Positions 17,010 through 25,191 of a stretch of 64,000 nucleotides of DNA are shown in pieces. The number at the start of each line of letters is the position of its first letter. The first letter of the stretch is position 1. A program made the translations under genes and the position numbers. Source of the DNA: Labilithrix sp. (lineage in GTDB: Bacteria > Myxococcota_A > Polyangia > Polyangiales > Polyangiaceae); NCBI GenBank assembly GCA_019637155.1, contig JAHBWE010000009.1, forward strand, positions 62,001 through 126,000. Reading direction: 5' to 3'. Below the pieces are notes generated by a model, which saw only the letters and a list, made by a program, of their open reading frames with translations, did no database searches and was not told the origin of the DNA.

Positions 17010-19560
17010 GCGCGGCGGCGAGGATCGCCGCGTGATCGAACGCGAGGCGCGCGGGCAGGGAGTCGAGCGGGAACCACCGCGCGTCGTCGGCGTCGTCGCC
17101 GCCCGCGATCGCGACGCGCCCCTCCTCGTCGTCGAGGGCGACGAGGAACGCCGTCGTGCGGCTGAACGATCGGGCGCCGTCGCGCGGATCGCGGCCGTTG
17201 CCCTCGAAGACGCCGACGCGGCGCAAGCGCTCGGGCGACACCGCGAGCGCCGTCTCCTCGCGGAGCTCGCGCACGCAGGCCTCGACGTCGGTCTCGACGC
17301 CGGCGCGCCACGCACCGCCGCGCGGCGCGTCGGTCCGCACGAAGCCGCCCGGCAGCGCCCACGCGCTGGGCTCGACCGGAGCGTCCACGCTCCGCCGCAC
17401 GAGCAGCACCTCGGAGCCGCGCCGGAGGACGATCGCGTCCACCGTCGGGTTCGGGCCTTCGAACCAGTGCGGGGCGACGCGCGCGGAGGACGGGCGCGCG
17501 CCGACGAAGTAGGCGATCTCCGCGCCGGTGTGCACCGCGGCGGCGGGTCGTTCGCGGGCGTGCGCGCCGCTCGCGCCGGGGCCGGAGAGCGCGACGTACG
17601 GGAGCCCGAGGTTCTTCGCCGCCTGGATCTCGTCGCGCACGATCTGACCGCCGCCCGCGAACACGCACGCGCCGCCGGTCGCGTCGACGAGCTCGTAGAG
17701 GCGCGCGCACTTCTCGTAGAGCGTCGCCGCGACGACGTGGGCGTGCGTCATCGCCTCGCTCGCGAGCGACGCCGGCTCGGTCTCGCTCACGATCGCGCCG
17801 ACGACCGGGATCCCGCGTCCCCGCGCGCGCGCGCCGACGAGGCCCTCCACGCCGAAGCGCGTGCCGCCGGTGAGGAGGAGCACGCGCGCGACGTCGAGCG
17901 CGTCGACGAACGCCGCGAGCTCCATCTCGACGCGGGCGCGATCGCCTTCGCTCATCGCGTCCCAGCTGTGCTTCCACGCGCCCGCGATCGACACGACGTG
18001 GCGTCCCTCGGCGAACGCGAGGAACGAAGCTCGATCGAGGACCGGAACGGATAGCGCCGCGAGCCGCTCCGCGAGCGCGTGGTCGCGCGCCGCGATCGCC
18101 TCCCGGCGCCGCCGCACGACCTCGTCGGTGAACGCGACCGGCGCGAGATCGTCCGGGACCGCGAACGCGCGGCGCGCGGGCCGATCGCGCTCACGCGCCG
18201 CCGCGATGACCTCCTCCTCGACCGCGCGCATCGGGCCCGCGAGATCGGCCGGCCGCACGCCCGACACGAGCGCGGCGCGCGCCGCCGACTCCGCCGACGC
18301 GCCGTAGATCCCGTAGCCGTCGCTGCCGAGCGTGACGCGCGCTCCGGCGTCGAGGTAGCGACGCAGCGGCGCGTCGCGGCCGCTCGCGAGGTGGTTGAGC
18401 GCGACGTTGGAGTCGAGGTTCATCTCGACGGTCGCGCGCGACTCCACCACGAGGGAGAGCGTCTCGTCGTCCGCGCCGTACAGCCCGTGCCCGAGCCGCG
18501 TCGCGACGGCGAAGCCCGCGAGCGCCTCGATCGCGACGCGCAGGTTCTCCGGATGCGACGGGCTCTCCCCGGCGTGGACGCGCACGACGAAGCCGGGGCG
18601 CTCCCGCGTCGCCCACGTCGCCGCGGCGCGGAGCTGCGGGACGAACGCGTGCGTCGAGTTCGTCTCGTGCCCCATCACGTCGATGCCCGCGACGTAGAGG
18701 CTCTCGCCGAGCGTCGCGAGCCGGCGGAGGAGGTCCTCGTCCCACTCCGGATCGTCGTGGCGGCTCAGCGCGAGGAGGAAGCGCAGCGTCACGCCGGTCT
18801 CGTCCTCGATCGCGGGGACGTGCTCGTGGATCGTCCGCAAGACGCGCGCAAGGGCGAGGCTGCCGAGCGAGAGCTCCACGTAGCGGATCCCCATCGCCGC
18901 GTAGTCCTCGGCGAGCCGGCGCAAGATCGCGGGCATCGCGGGGAGCGACTTCGTGATCGGCGCGCGGAGCCGGTAGATGCGCTCCATGTCGAGGAACGTG
19001 ATGCGGCGATCGGCCGGCGCCGCGAGCGCCCGCGCGAGCCGTGCGCGGGCGCCGTCCGGGAGCTCCGCGATCGGCACCGCGCGCTCTCCCTCGACCTCGA
19101 TCCGGACGCCGGCCTCGGCGAGAAGAGCGGGCGGATACGCGACGTCGTGCGCGCGTCCGATCGCGAGGAGGTCCTCCGCGCCGACGCAGCCGGCGTAGTG
19201 CGTGTGGAGATCGGTGATCGGCGTGACGACGCTCTCGTCGCCGCGCGCGGCGAGCGGGACGGGATGGAGCCGCCCGTGATCGGCGGCGTAGCGGAGCTCG
19301 AAGGGACAGAGCCGATAGCGCGAGCGGAGCGCTCCGCCGGCGCCGGCGCGCTCGGCGACCTCGAGCACCGAGCCGTCCTCGAGCGCGAGGCCGACGCTCG
19401 CGCCGTGCACGCGGAGCGCCGACGAGAGCGCCTGCTCCGCCGCGCTGACGCGATCGCCGCCGCGGTACTCGACCGCCACCTCGCCGTCTCCGCGCACGAC
19501 GAGGACATGGAGACCGGCGCGATCGAGCGGAATCAACGGCGCGGAGCGTGAGCGTACCAC
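16996..19560 (-). CDS. Three-domain fusion: adenosine-deaminase-like / Rossmann (SLOG-like) / Nudix
   Basis: A product of 854 residues from GTG 19560; the frame is open to 19614. After an N-terminal beta-rich domain (1-110), an ADA-superfamily barrel spans about 115-460. Metal ligands are HTH (119/121), VHAGE (His329, Glu332), RLGHG (His358) and Asp414 in LGSDGYG. The second Asp of the family's Asp-Asp, which contacts the purine, is Gly here. Residues about 512-690 form a nucleotide-binding fold with LLTGGTRFG and VFAGGGQIVRDE, resembling LOG/SLOG proteins. Residues 704-854 are a Nudix domain (RELREETAL box, the usual Gly replaced by Ala). It likely handles a purine-nucleotide derivative; the reaction is unknown. 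It diverges from mmsA. Confidence 0.85.
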   Translation of the reverse strand: MVRSRSAPLIPLDRAGLHVLVVRGDGEVAVEYRGGDRVSAAEQALSSALRVHGASVGLALEDGSVLEVAERAGAGGALRSRYRLCPFELRYAADHGRLHPVPLAARGDESVVTPITDLHTHYAGCVGAEDLLAIGRAHDVAYPPALLAEAGVRIEVEGERAVPIAELPDGARARLARALAAPADRRITFLDMERIYRLRAPITKSLPAMPAILRRLAEDYAAMGIRYVELSLGSLALARVLRTIHEHVPAIEDETGVTLRFLLALSRHDDPEWDEDLLRRLATLGESLYVAGIDVMGHETNSTHAFVPQLRAAATWATRERPGFVVRVHAGESPSHPENLRVAIEALAGFAVATRLGHGLYGADDETLSLVVESRATVEMNLDSNVALNHLASGRDAPLRRYLDAGARVTLGSDGYGIYGASAESAARAALVSGVRPADLAGPMRAVEEEVIAAARERDRPARRAFAVPDDLAPVAFTDEVVRRRREAIAARDHALAERLAALSVPVLDRASFLAFAEGRHVVSIAGAWKHSWDAMSEGDRARVEMELAAFVDALDVARVLLLTGGTRFGVEGLVGARARGRGIPVVGAIVSETEPASLASEAMTHAHVVAATLYEKCARLYELVDATGGACVFAGGGQIVRDEIQAAKNLGLPYVALSGPGASGAHARERPAAAVHTGAEIAYFVGARPSSARVAPHWFEGPNPTVDAIVLRRGSEVLLVRRSVDAPVEPSAWALPGGFVRTDAPRGGAWRAGVETDVEACVRELREETALAVSPERLRRVGVFEGNGRDPRDGARSFSRTTAFLVALDDEEGRVAIAGGDDADDARWFPLDSLPARLAFDHAAILAAALKLP

Positions 19561-19601
19561 GCTTCGACGCGGCACCTCGTCTGTGTGACAATGGGCCTGC
19601 C

Positions 19602-21113
19602 ATGTCCCAAGCACTCCCGATTGTTGGTCACCTCATCGACGGCAAAGAAGTCACCGGCGAAGGCCGTTCGCAGGAGGTATGGAACCCCGCGACGGGCTCG
19701 GCCGACAAACGCGTGCTCCTCGCGGACAAGAAGACGGTGCAGGCCGCGATCGACTCGGCCGAGAAGGCGTACCCCGCCTGGCGCGCGACCGCGCCGCTCA
19801 AGCGCGCGCGCGTGATGAGCAAGCTCAAGGTCCTCCTCGAGCAGAACGCGGAGAAGGTCGCCTCGCTCCTCACCGCCGAGCACGGCAAGGTCGCCGGCGA
19901 CGCGATGGGGGAGGTTCAGCGCGGGATCGAGAACGTCGAGTACGCCTCGTACGCGACGGAGCTCCTCAAGGGTGAGCACACGCGCAACGTCGGCCCCGGC
20001 ATCGACGCGTGGACCGAGCTCCAGCCGCTCGGCGTCACCGCCGGCATCACGCCCTTCAACTTCCCGGCGATGGTGCCGCTCTGGATGTGGCCGATGGCGG
20101 TCGTCTGCGGCAACACCTTCGTCCTCAAGCCGTCGGAGCGCGATCCGTCGAGCACGCTCTTCGTCTCCCAGCTCGCGCAGGAGGCCGGCCTCCCGCCCGG
20201 CGTCCTCAACGTCGTCAACGGCGACAAGGAGGCGGTCGACGCGCTCCTCGAGGACCGCCGCGTCCAGGCGCTCAGCTTCGTCGGCTCCACGCCGATTGCA
20301 GAATACATCTATTCGAAGGGCTGCGCGAACGGCAAGCGCGTGCAGGCGCTCGGCGGCGCGAAGAACCACGCCGTCGTCATGCCCGACGCCGACATCGACA
20401 ACGCCGTCAACGCGCTCATGGGCGCGGCCTACGGCTCGTGCGGCGAGCGCTGCATGGCGATCCCGATCGTCGTCGCGGTCGGCGACGACACGGCGGACAA
20501 GGTCGTCGCCGGACTGAAGGAGCAGATCGCGAAGATGAAGGTCGGCCCCGGCACGAACGCGAGCAACGACATGGGGCCGCTCGTGACGAAGCCGCACTTC
20601 GAGAAGGTGAAGGGCTACGTCGAGCAGGGCGTGAAGGAGGGCGCCACCCTCGTCGTCGACGGCCGCGGGATCAAGGTGCCGGGGCACGAGAACGGCTACT
20701 TCCTCGGCGCGTGCCTCTTCGATCATGTGAAGCCGGAGATGGTCATCTACCGCGAGGAGATCTTCGGGCCCGTCCTCGGCGTCGTGCGGGTGAAGTCGCT
20801 CGAGGAGGCGATGAAGCTGATCAACGAGCACGAGTACGGCAACGGCACCTGCATCTTCACGCGCGACGGCGAGGCGGCGCGCTACTTCTCCGATCACATC
20901 CTCGTCGGCATGGTCGGCGTGAACGTCCCGCTGCCGGTGCCGGTCGCGTACCACTCGTTCGGCGGCTGGAAGCGCTCGCTCTTCGGCGACCTCCACGCCT
21001 ACGGCCCCGACGCGGTCCGCTTCTACACGCGGAAGAAGGCGATCACGCAACGCTGGCCCTCCGCCGGCGTCCGCGAGGGCACGACCTTCTCGTTCCCCTC
21101 GAACCACAAGTAA
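19602..21113 (+). CDS. mmsA: Methylmalonate-semialdehyde dehydrogenase (CoA-acylating)
   Basis: A 503-residue aldehyde dehydrogenase starting at ATG 19602. It oxidises methylmalonate or malonate semialdehyde to propionyl-CoA or acetyl-CoA with NAD+ and CoA, in valine and inositol breakdown. Family signs are TPFNFPAMVPLWMWP in the cofactor region, the catalytic Cys in YGSCGERCM, EEIFGPVL and the MmsA-typical end FGGWKRSLFGDLHAYG followed by TRKKAITQRWP. Length is normal. The frame stays open to 19548, but that extension is not family-like. The gene shares a 41 bp divergent gap with the deaminase-like fusion. Confidence 0.95.
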   Translation: MSQALPIVGHLIDGKEVTGEGRSQEVWNPATGSADKRVLLADKKTVQAAIDSAEKAYPAWRATAPLKRARVMSKLKVLLEQNAEKVASLLTAEHGKVAGDAMGEVQRGIENVEYASYATELLKGEHTRNVGPGIDAWTELQPLGVTAGITPFNFPAMVPLWMWPMAVVCGNTFVLKPSERDPSSTLFVSQLAQEAGLPPGVLNVVNGDKEAVDALLEDRRVQALSFVGSTPIAEYIYSKGCANGKRVQALGGAKNHAVVMPDADIDNAVNALMGAAYGSCGERCMAIPIVVAVGDDTADKVVAGLKEQIAKMKVGPGTNASNDMGPLVTKPHFEKVKGYVEQGVKEGATLVVDGRGIKVPGHENGYFLGACLFDHVKPEMVIYREEIFGPVLGVVRVKSLEEAMKLINEHEYGNGTCIFTRDGEAARYFSDHILVGMVGVNVPLPVPVAYHSFGGWKRSLFGDLHAYGPDAVRFYTRKKAITQRWPSAGVREGTTFSFPSNHK

Positions 21114-21183
21114 CGCGTCGAGGAGGCGCCTCCGCGCTCGCGCGAAATCGGATACCGTGGACGATCACCCTTCTCCATCCTTT

Positions 21184-21190
21184 GGGAGGT
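21184..21190 (+). promoter_or_regulatory. Strong ribosome binding site
   Basis: GGGAGGT lies six bases before the ATG at 21197 and fixes the start of the PD40-type lipoprotein. This frame is open far upstream inside the mmsA shadow, so the site is what decides the start. Confidence 0.8.
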
Positions 21191-21196
21191 TCGTCG

Positions 21197-22093
21197 ATGA
21201 CGCGATTCGTGACGTGCGCGGTGCTTACGCTTGGCCTGACGCTGTTTGCTTGTGATGACGAGCTGGAGGACGACCCGGCGGAGCAGGCCGGCGGCGCCCT
21301 CTCCGGGACCTTCTACTGGACCGACTCGGCGAGCGTCGAGATCCACAAGCTCGACCTCGCGACCGGCGCCGACACGAAGCTCGGTGGTGCGCATCAGGTC
21401 CGGCGCGCGCCGGACGGTAAGCTGCTCATCGTCGGCGCGAAGGGGATCGAGGAGACGGACGAGGCCGTCATCTCCACGCGCGTCATCAAGACGAGCGACG
21501 TCAACTCGGTCGATGACGCGGAGGTCAACTACGTCACCCTCGACGTCTCCCCGGACGGGACCAAGATCGCGTACGACACGCTCGGGAGCGCGTCTTATGT
21601 CTGCTCGCGCGCGGACGGCGCGGTCGTGGCCCGTCTCCAGCCCCAGGGTGAACGCGACACGTTCTCGCGTCCGACCTGGACCCCCGACGGCCGCATCGTC
21701 GCCTCGGGCAGCTTCTTCAAGCAGGGCATCTACATCTCCGACGCGGCGCTCACGACGATGACGCGCATCGACCCGAACCTCGAGCAGCCGAGGCAGGCCG
21801 CGGTGTCGCCCGACGGCACCAAGGTCGCGTTCATCCTGAAGAAGCTCGTCTTCGTGATGAACGTCGACGGCTCGGGCCTGACGCAGATCGACACCGACGA
21901 CACCGAGAACGACTCGTGGCCGACGTGGTCGCCCGACGGCAAGTCGATCGCCTACTACGCCACCGCGGGTCACTTGAAGATCCGTCCGGCCGCCGGCGGC
22001 GCCGCGATCGACGTCTTCGACACCTACCCCGCCCTCGCGAGCAAGATCGTCGTCTTCGGCACGAGCGCACCCCCGCACTGGGTCGCGCTGTAG
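21197..22093 (+). CDS. TolB/PD40-like beta-propeller lipoprotein
   Basis: A 298-residue lipoprotein with signal peptide and a Phe-Ala-Cys lipobox (Cys19). The body carries repeated PD40/TolB-type blades: VSPDGTKIAYDT, TWTPDGRIVASG, VSPDGTKVAFI and TWSPDGKSIAYYA. It is a predicted six-bladed propeller in the envelope, probably a binding scaffold. No TolB N-terminal domain is seen, so it is not TolB itself. It is a single gene with its own ribosome site, 83 bp after mmsA and 15 bp before the phosphotransferase gene. Confidence 0.85.
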   Translation: MTRFVTCAVLTLGLTLFACDDELEDDPAEQAGGALSGTFYWTDSASVEIHKLDLATGADTKLGGAHQVRRAPDGKLLIVGAKGIEETDEAVISTRVIKTSDVNSVDDAEVNYVTLDVSPDGTKIAYDTLGSASYVCSRADGAVVARLQPQGERDTFSRPTWTPDGRIVASGSFFKQGIYISDAALTTMTRIDPNLEQPRQAAVSPDGTKVAFILKKLVFVMNVDGSGLTQIDTDDTENDSWPTWSPDGKSIAYYATAGHLKIRPAAGGAAIDVFDTYPALASKIVVFGTSAPPHWVAL

Positions 22094-22108
22094 TCTTCGC
22101 GTTCGAGG

Positions 22109-22960
22109 ATGAGCCCCGAGGTCGCCGCCGCCGTCGCGCACGCGCTCGCGATCGAGCGGGGCCTCGAGGTGTCCGCGCCGGCCGTGCTCGCCGATCGGAG
22201 CAACCTGGTCCTCGGCCTCGGCGCCGGCGTGGTCGCGCGCGTGGCGATGGCGACGTCGCTCGCGCGCGTCGGCATGGCGTGGCTGCGGCGCGAGGTGGAG
22301 GTCTCACGTTTCCTCGACGCGGAGGGCGTCGGCGTCACGCGGCCGATCGACGGCCCGTTCGAGCGCGACGGCTTCGTGATCAGCTTCTGGCATCGCGAAG
22401 CGGTCGCGAGCGAGGGACCCGATCCGGCGACGGCGGGCGCGGAGCTACGTCGCGCGCACGCCGCGCTCGCGCGCTACGAGGGCGCGCTGCCGGAGTGGGG
22501 CGGCTTCGAGGAGGCGCGGCTCGTGCGCGATCGCGCGCGCACGAGCCGCATGATGACGGCGGCGGAGCTCGCGCGCGTGGACCGCGCCTGGGAAGCGGCG
22601 GAGCGCGTCGTTCATGGTGCGCGGGCGCGCAGCGCGTCGTTCCAGGCGGTGCACGGCGACGCGCACATCCGGAACGTGCTCGCGACCGCGCGCGGCATAC
22701 TCTGGACGGACTGGGAGGACGCGTTCCGGGGACCGATCGAGTTCGACCTCGCGTGCCTCCGCTCGCGCGCGGAGCTCCTCGGCGAGGAGGTCGACGCGAT
22801 CGACGCGATGACGTCCGCGTACGGCGAGCACGATCGCGATCTCGTGCGCGACCTCGGCCCCGTGCGAAACCTCCAGGTGATCGTGTGGCTCGCGGTGTTC
22901 GCGGAGCGCGACCCGAGCCTCCTCCCGCGCATGCGCGCGCGCATCGAGCGGCTGCCTTAG
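22109..22960 (+). CDS. Aminoglycoside-phosphotransferase-family kinase
   Basis: A 283-residue protein of the APH/choline-kinase fold. The catalytic loop HGDAHIRNVL (about 188-197) and the metal-binding DWEDAFRGPIEFDLA (about 204-218) are clear. The N-lobe is short, with a poor glycine loop (SNLVLGLGAGVVARVA). Such genes phosphorylate small-molecule hydroxyls; without close relatives, antibiotic resistance should not be assumed. It follows the propeller lipoprotein by 15 bp, so the two may be co-transcribed. Confidence 0.85.
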   Translation: MSPEVAAAVAHALAIERGLEVSAPAVLADRSNLVLGLGAGVVARVAMATSLARVGMAWLRREVEVSRFLDAEGVGVTRPIDGPFERDGFVISFWHREAVASEGPDPATAGAELRRAHAALARYEGALPEWGGFEEARLVRDRARTSRMMTAAELARVDRAWEAAERVVHGARARSASFQAVHGDAHIRNVLATARGILWTDWEDAFRGPIEFDLACLRSRAELLGEEVDAIDAMTSAYGEHDRDLVRDLGPVRNLQVIVWLAVFAERDPSLLPRMRARIERLP

Positions 22961-22968
22961 CGCGTCGG

Positions 22969-23109
22969 TCAGGGCAGCGGCGCGACCCACACGCCGGCGC
23001 GCTCACCGCTTCCGTCGATCGCGTACCGGAGATCGTCTTTGCCGGTGCCCGTGCTCGCGACGATCGCCGTCTCGGCGCCGCCGCCGGTGAGGACGACCTT
23101 CGCAGTGCT
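22969..23109 (-). pseudogene. 3' remnant of a lost minus-strand gene
   Basis: A 46-codon stretch with strongly coding composition, reading ...VVLTGGGAETAIVASTG... and ending LP-stop at 22969. It is cut off at its 5' side by an in-frame TGA at 23110-23112, with no start codon of its own. I read it as the C-terminal end of a degraded gene; the rest may have been lost in the palindrome-rich stretch that follows. Family not recognised. Confidence 0.4.
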
Positions 23110-23177
23110 TCACAGCCGGCCGCGGCAAGCAACGCGACCCGCGCGAGGACGCGACCGCCACAACAGCAGCGAAGCAA

Positions 23178-23193
23178 CCCCCGTCTTCGGGGG
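23178..23193. terminator. Perfect GC hairpin, possible terminator
   Basis: CCCCCG - TCTT - CGGGGG, a 6 bp perfect stem with a 4-base loop. There is no T-run on either side, so a rho-independent terminator is only one reading. It may also belong to the palindromic repeat next to it. Confidence 0.4.
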
Positions 23194-23216
23194 CCGTGTC
23201 CTCGCGCGCGGGAGTG

Positions 23217-23235
23217 TCGGGGACGAAGCCCCTGA
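23217..23235 (-). repeat. Dispersed palindromic repeat, copy 1
   Basis: On the minus strand it reads GGGGCTTCGTCCCCGACAC, matching the hairpin and flank at 32545-32560 (GGGGCTTCGCCCCGACAC) except for one base. The core is a GGGG/CCCC hairpin. It lies in a gene-free stretch. Confidence 0.6.
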
Positions 23236-23594
23236 CCGCCAAAGACACGACGCATCCATCAGATTGTCCGCCCGCTCCGAGCGCCCGCGCTGTTACATCG
23301 ACGTGACTCGGTCACACGCACAGGTCCAAGTCGTTCGACGTCGAGCGCACGACGCCGCGCGAAGCGGATGCCGGTCGAAGCCGCGACGCTCGGCGCTCCA
23401 TGCATCGGTGCCTCGCTCCGGAGCGTGCCGTCCGGAAACGCGACGTCGCCGCTGCCGCATTGGCTGCGATCGTGTGGCGGGCGTCGCACCCGAGATCGTG
23501 CGTGTTTTCGTGGTGCGGCGCGGACGGTGCCTTCCTTCGGGTGACGCCGTCGGGGTGACGTTTGTGTGGGCGCGAAAGATCGTCCAATAGGGCG

Positions 23595-24938
23595 ATGCGT
23601 ACCTCCGTCCTTCGATTCGCCGTTGTCCTCGCGCCTCTCTTCGGCGTCGCGTGTACCACCAGCACGAGCTCCGACGTCCCCGACGCCGACGGCGGCGCGT
23701 GCGCGGCGAGCGGGAGCGGCAACGTGACCGTCATGGTCGCAGGTCTGCCGGAGGGGCTCGCGGCCGACGTGTCGATCGAGGGCGGCGCGGGCGGCGCGCG
23801 CGCGGTCGTGCCGAACGAGGCGTTCGTCGCCGAGGGCGGCAGCTATCGCGTGAGCGCGAACGTCGTCGCGGGCAGCGATCCGATCGTGCGCACCGCGTAC
23901 GCGGCGTCGATCGACGGGGCCGACTTCTGCCTCACGAACGGGAGCGCGCAGACCGTCACCGTGACGTACGCGCCGATCGCCACGAGCGGGAAGCTCTGGC
24001 ACACGAACCAGAACGCCGCCGCGCAGCTCCTCGGCTTCGCCTCGTCGTCGCTCGCGGAGACGGGCGCGCCGGCGGCGACCGTCGCGGGCAAGGGCGGGCT
24101 CGGTCGCAGCCTCGCGTTCGATCGCGAGGGCAACCTCTGGTCGCACGGCGGCACCACCACCGACGCCACGCTCGCGCGGTACTCGGCCGCGAGCCTCGCC
24201 GCCTCCGGCGACAAGCGGCCGGACGTCGAGCTCCGCTTCGATCCGGGTCAGGGCTGCATCCCGGGCATCTCGTCGATCGCGTTCGCGGGCGACGGCGCGC
24301 TCTGGGCGACGTCGGGCTGCGCGAAGAAGGCGCTCCGGCTCGCGCCCGAGGACATCCGCGCGTCGGGCGAGCCGGCGCCGAACGTGAACCTCGGCGGCCT
24401 CGACGGGCCCGAGGGCCTCGCCTTCGACAAGGACGGCAACCTGTGGGTCGCGAATACCGGAGCGAAGACGCTCGTCCGCTTCGACGCCGCGCGCCTCGGC
24501 GCGTCCTCCGACGAGATCGCGAGCCTCGTCATCGCGCCGAAGACCGAGACCGCGGTCGAGCTCGCGCCGAACCACCTCGCGTTCGACAAGGACGGCAACC
24601 TCTGGATCGCGAGCTTCTCCGCGAACACGATCTATCGCCTCACGCCGAGCGAGCTCGAGGGCGCCGGCACGAAGGACGTCACGCCGGCCGTCCGCATCTC
24701 GCTGTCCGTCAACGCGCTGCCCGAGGGCCTCGCCTTCGACGAGTCGGGCGCGCTCTGGCTCACGCTCGCGAAGGGTCAGATCGGTCGCCTCGGCGCCTCG
24801 CAGCTCGGCGCGAGCAGCACCCCGGGCGCGCCGACGACGCCGGAGGTGATCGTCTCCTCCCCGGACATCAACTTCGCCCACGCCCCGACGTTCTTCCCCG
24901 CCGCGAAGGGCACCCCGCTCTACGCCGCGCTGCCCTGA
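23595..24938 (+). CDS. NHL/SMP-30-like beta-propeller lipoprotein
   Basis: From the ATG at 23595 the product is 447 residues, with a lipobox Gly-Val-Ala-Cys (Cys20) and an Asp/Ser linker. After a small Cys-containing domain (about 35-130) comes a propeller with repeated LAFDKDGNLWVAN and LAFDKDGNLWIAS motifs (about 170-430), the NHL/SMP-30 blade signature. It is presumably an envelope binding or scaffold protein. Its stop is 4 bp from the stop of the convergent purS gene. Confidence 0.85.
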   Translation: MRTSVLRFAVVLAPLFGVACTTSTSSDVPDADGGACAASGSGNVTVMVAGLPEGLAADVSIEGGAGGARAVVPNEAFVAEGGSYRVSANVVAGSDPIVRTAYAASIDGADFCLTNGSAQTVTVTYAPIATSGKLWHTNQNAAAQLLGFASSSLAETGAPAATVAGKGGLGRSLAFDREGNLWSHGGTTTDATLARYSAASLAASGDKRPDVELRFDPGQGCIPGISSIAFAGDGALWATSGCAKKALRLAPEDIRASGEPAPNVNLGGLDGPEGLAFDKDGNLWVANTGAKTLVRFDAARLGASSDEIASLVIAPKTETAVELAPNHLAFDKDGNLWIASFSANTIYRLTPSELEGAGTKDVTPAVRISLSVNALPEGLAFDESGALWLTLAKGQIGRLGASQLGASSTPGAPTTPEVIVSSPDINFAHAPTFFPAAKGTPLYAALP

Positions 24939-24942
24939 CGCG

Positions 24943-25191
24943 TCAAATGCGGATCTCGTAGTCCTCGATGACCGGGTTCGCGAGCATCTCGTCGGCCATC
25001 TTCTCGAGGCGGGACCTCAGCGCGGCCTGGTCCGTGACCGGCGCGTCGCCGAGGTCGATCTCGATCAGCTTGCCGATGCGGACGCCCTTCACGCCCTCGA
25101 AGCCGAGCTTGTCGAGGGCGCGCTTCACGGCGTCGCCCTGCGGGTCGAGCACCTCGGTCTTGAGTCGGACGAGAACGGTGGCTTTGCTCAT
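24943..25191 (-). CDS. purS: Phosphoribosylformylglycinamidine synthase subunit PurS
   Basis: An 82-residue protein, the usual PurS length. It has the family pattern of an N-terminal strand (ATVLVRLK), a VLDPQGDAVKRALDKLGF core and an acidic IEIDLGDA strand. PurS bridges PurL and PurQ in the ATP-dependent conversion of FGAR to FGAM in purine synthesis; purL and purQ are not in this window. Its ATG overlaps the purC stop by 4 bp (ATGA). A GGAG seven bases upstream supports the start. Confidence 0.95.
   Translation of the reverse strand: MSKATVLVRLKTEVLDPQGDAVKRALDKLGFEGVKGVRIGKLIEIDLGDAPVTDQAALRSRLEKMADEMLANPVIEDYEIRI

Larger units (their letters stand above)
23110..23594. other. Non-coding or decayed stretch with palindromes
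   Basis: About 485 bases without a convincing gene; the short frames have poor composition. It contains the hairpin at 23178-23193 and, at 23217-23235, a copy of a dispersed palindrome family. The last 60 bases should hold the promoter of the NHL-like lipoprotein gene at 23595. G+C stays high, so this is more likely decayed local sequence than recently imported DNA. Confidence 0.6.

Noticed and set aside
16996..17977. Treating the Nudix end as a separate gene
   Set aside because: The reading frame is continuous from the deaminase-like domain through the Rossmann part into Nudix, with no stop and no ribosome site at a candidate internal start.
22109..22960. Antibiotic-resistance aminoglycoside phosphotransferase
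   Set aside because: Only the general kinase fold motifs are present; nothing specific for a resistance enzyme, and the genomic context is ordinary.
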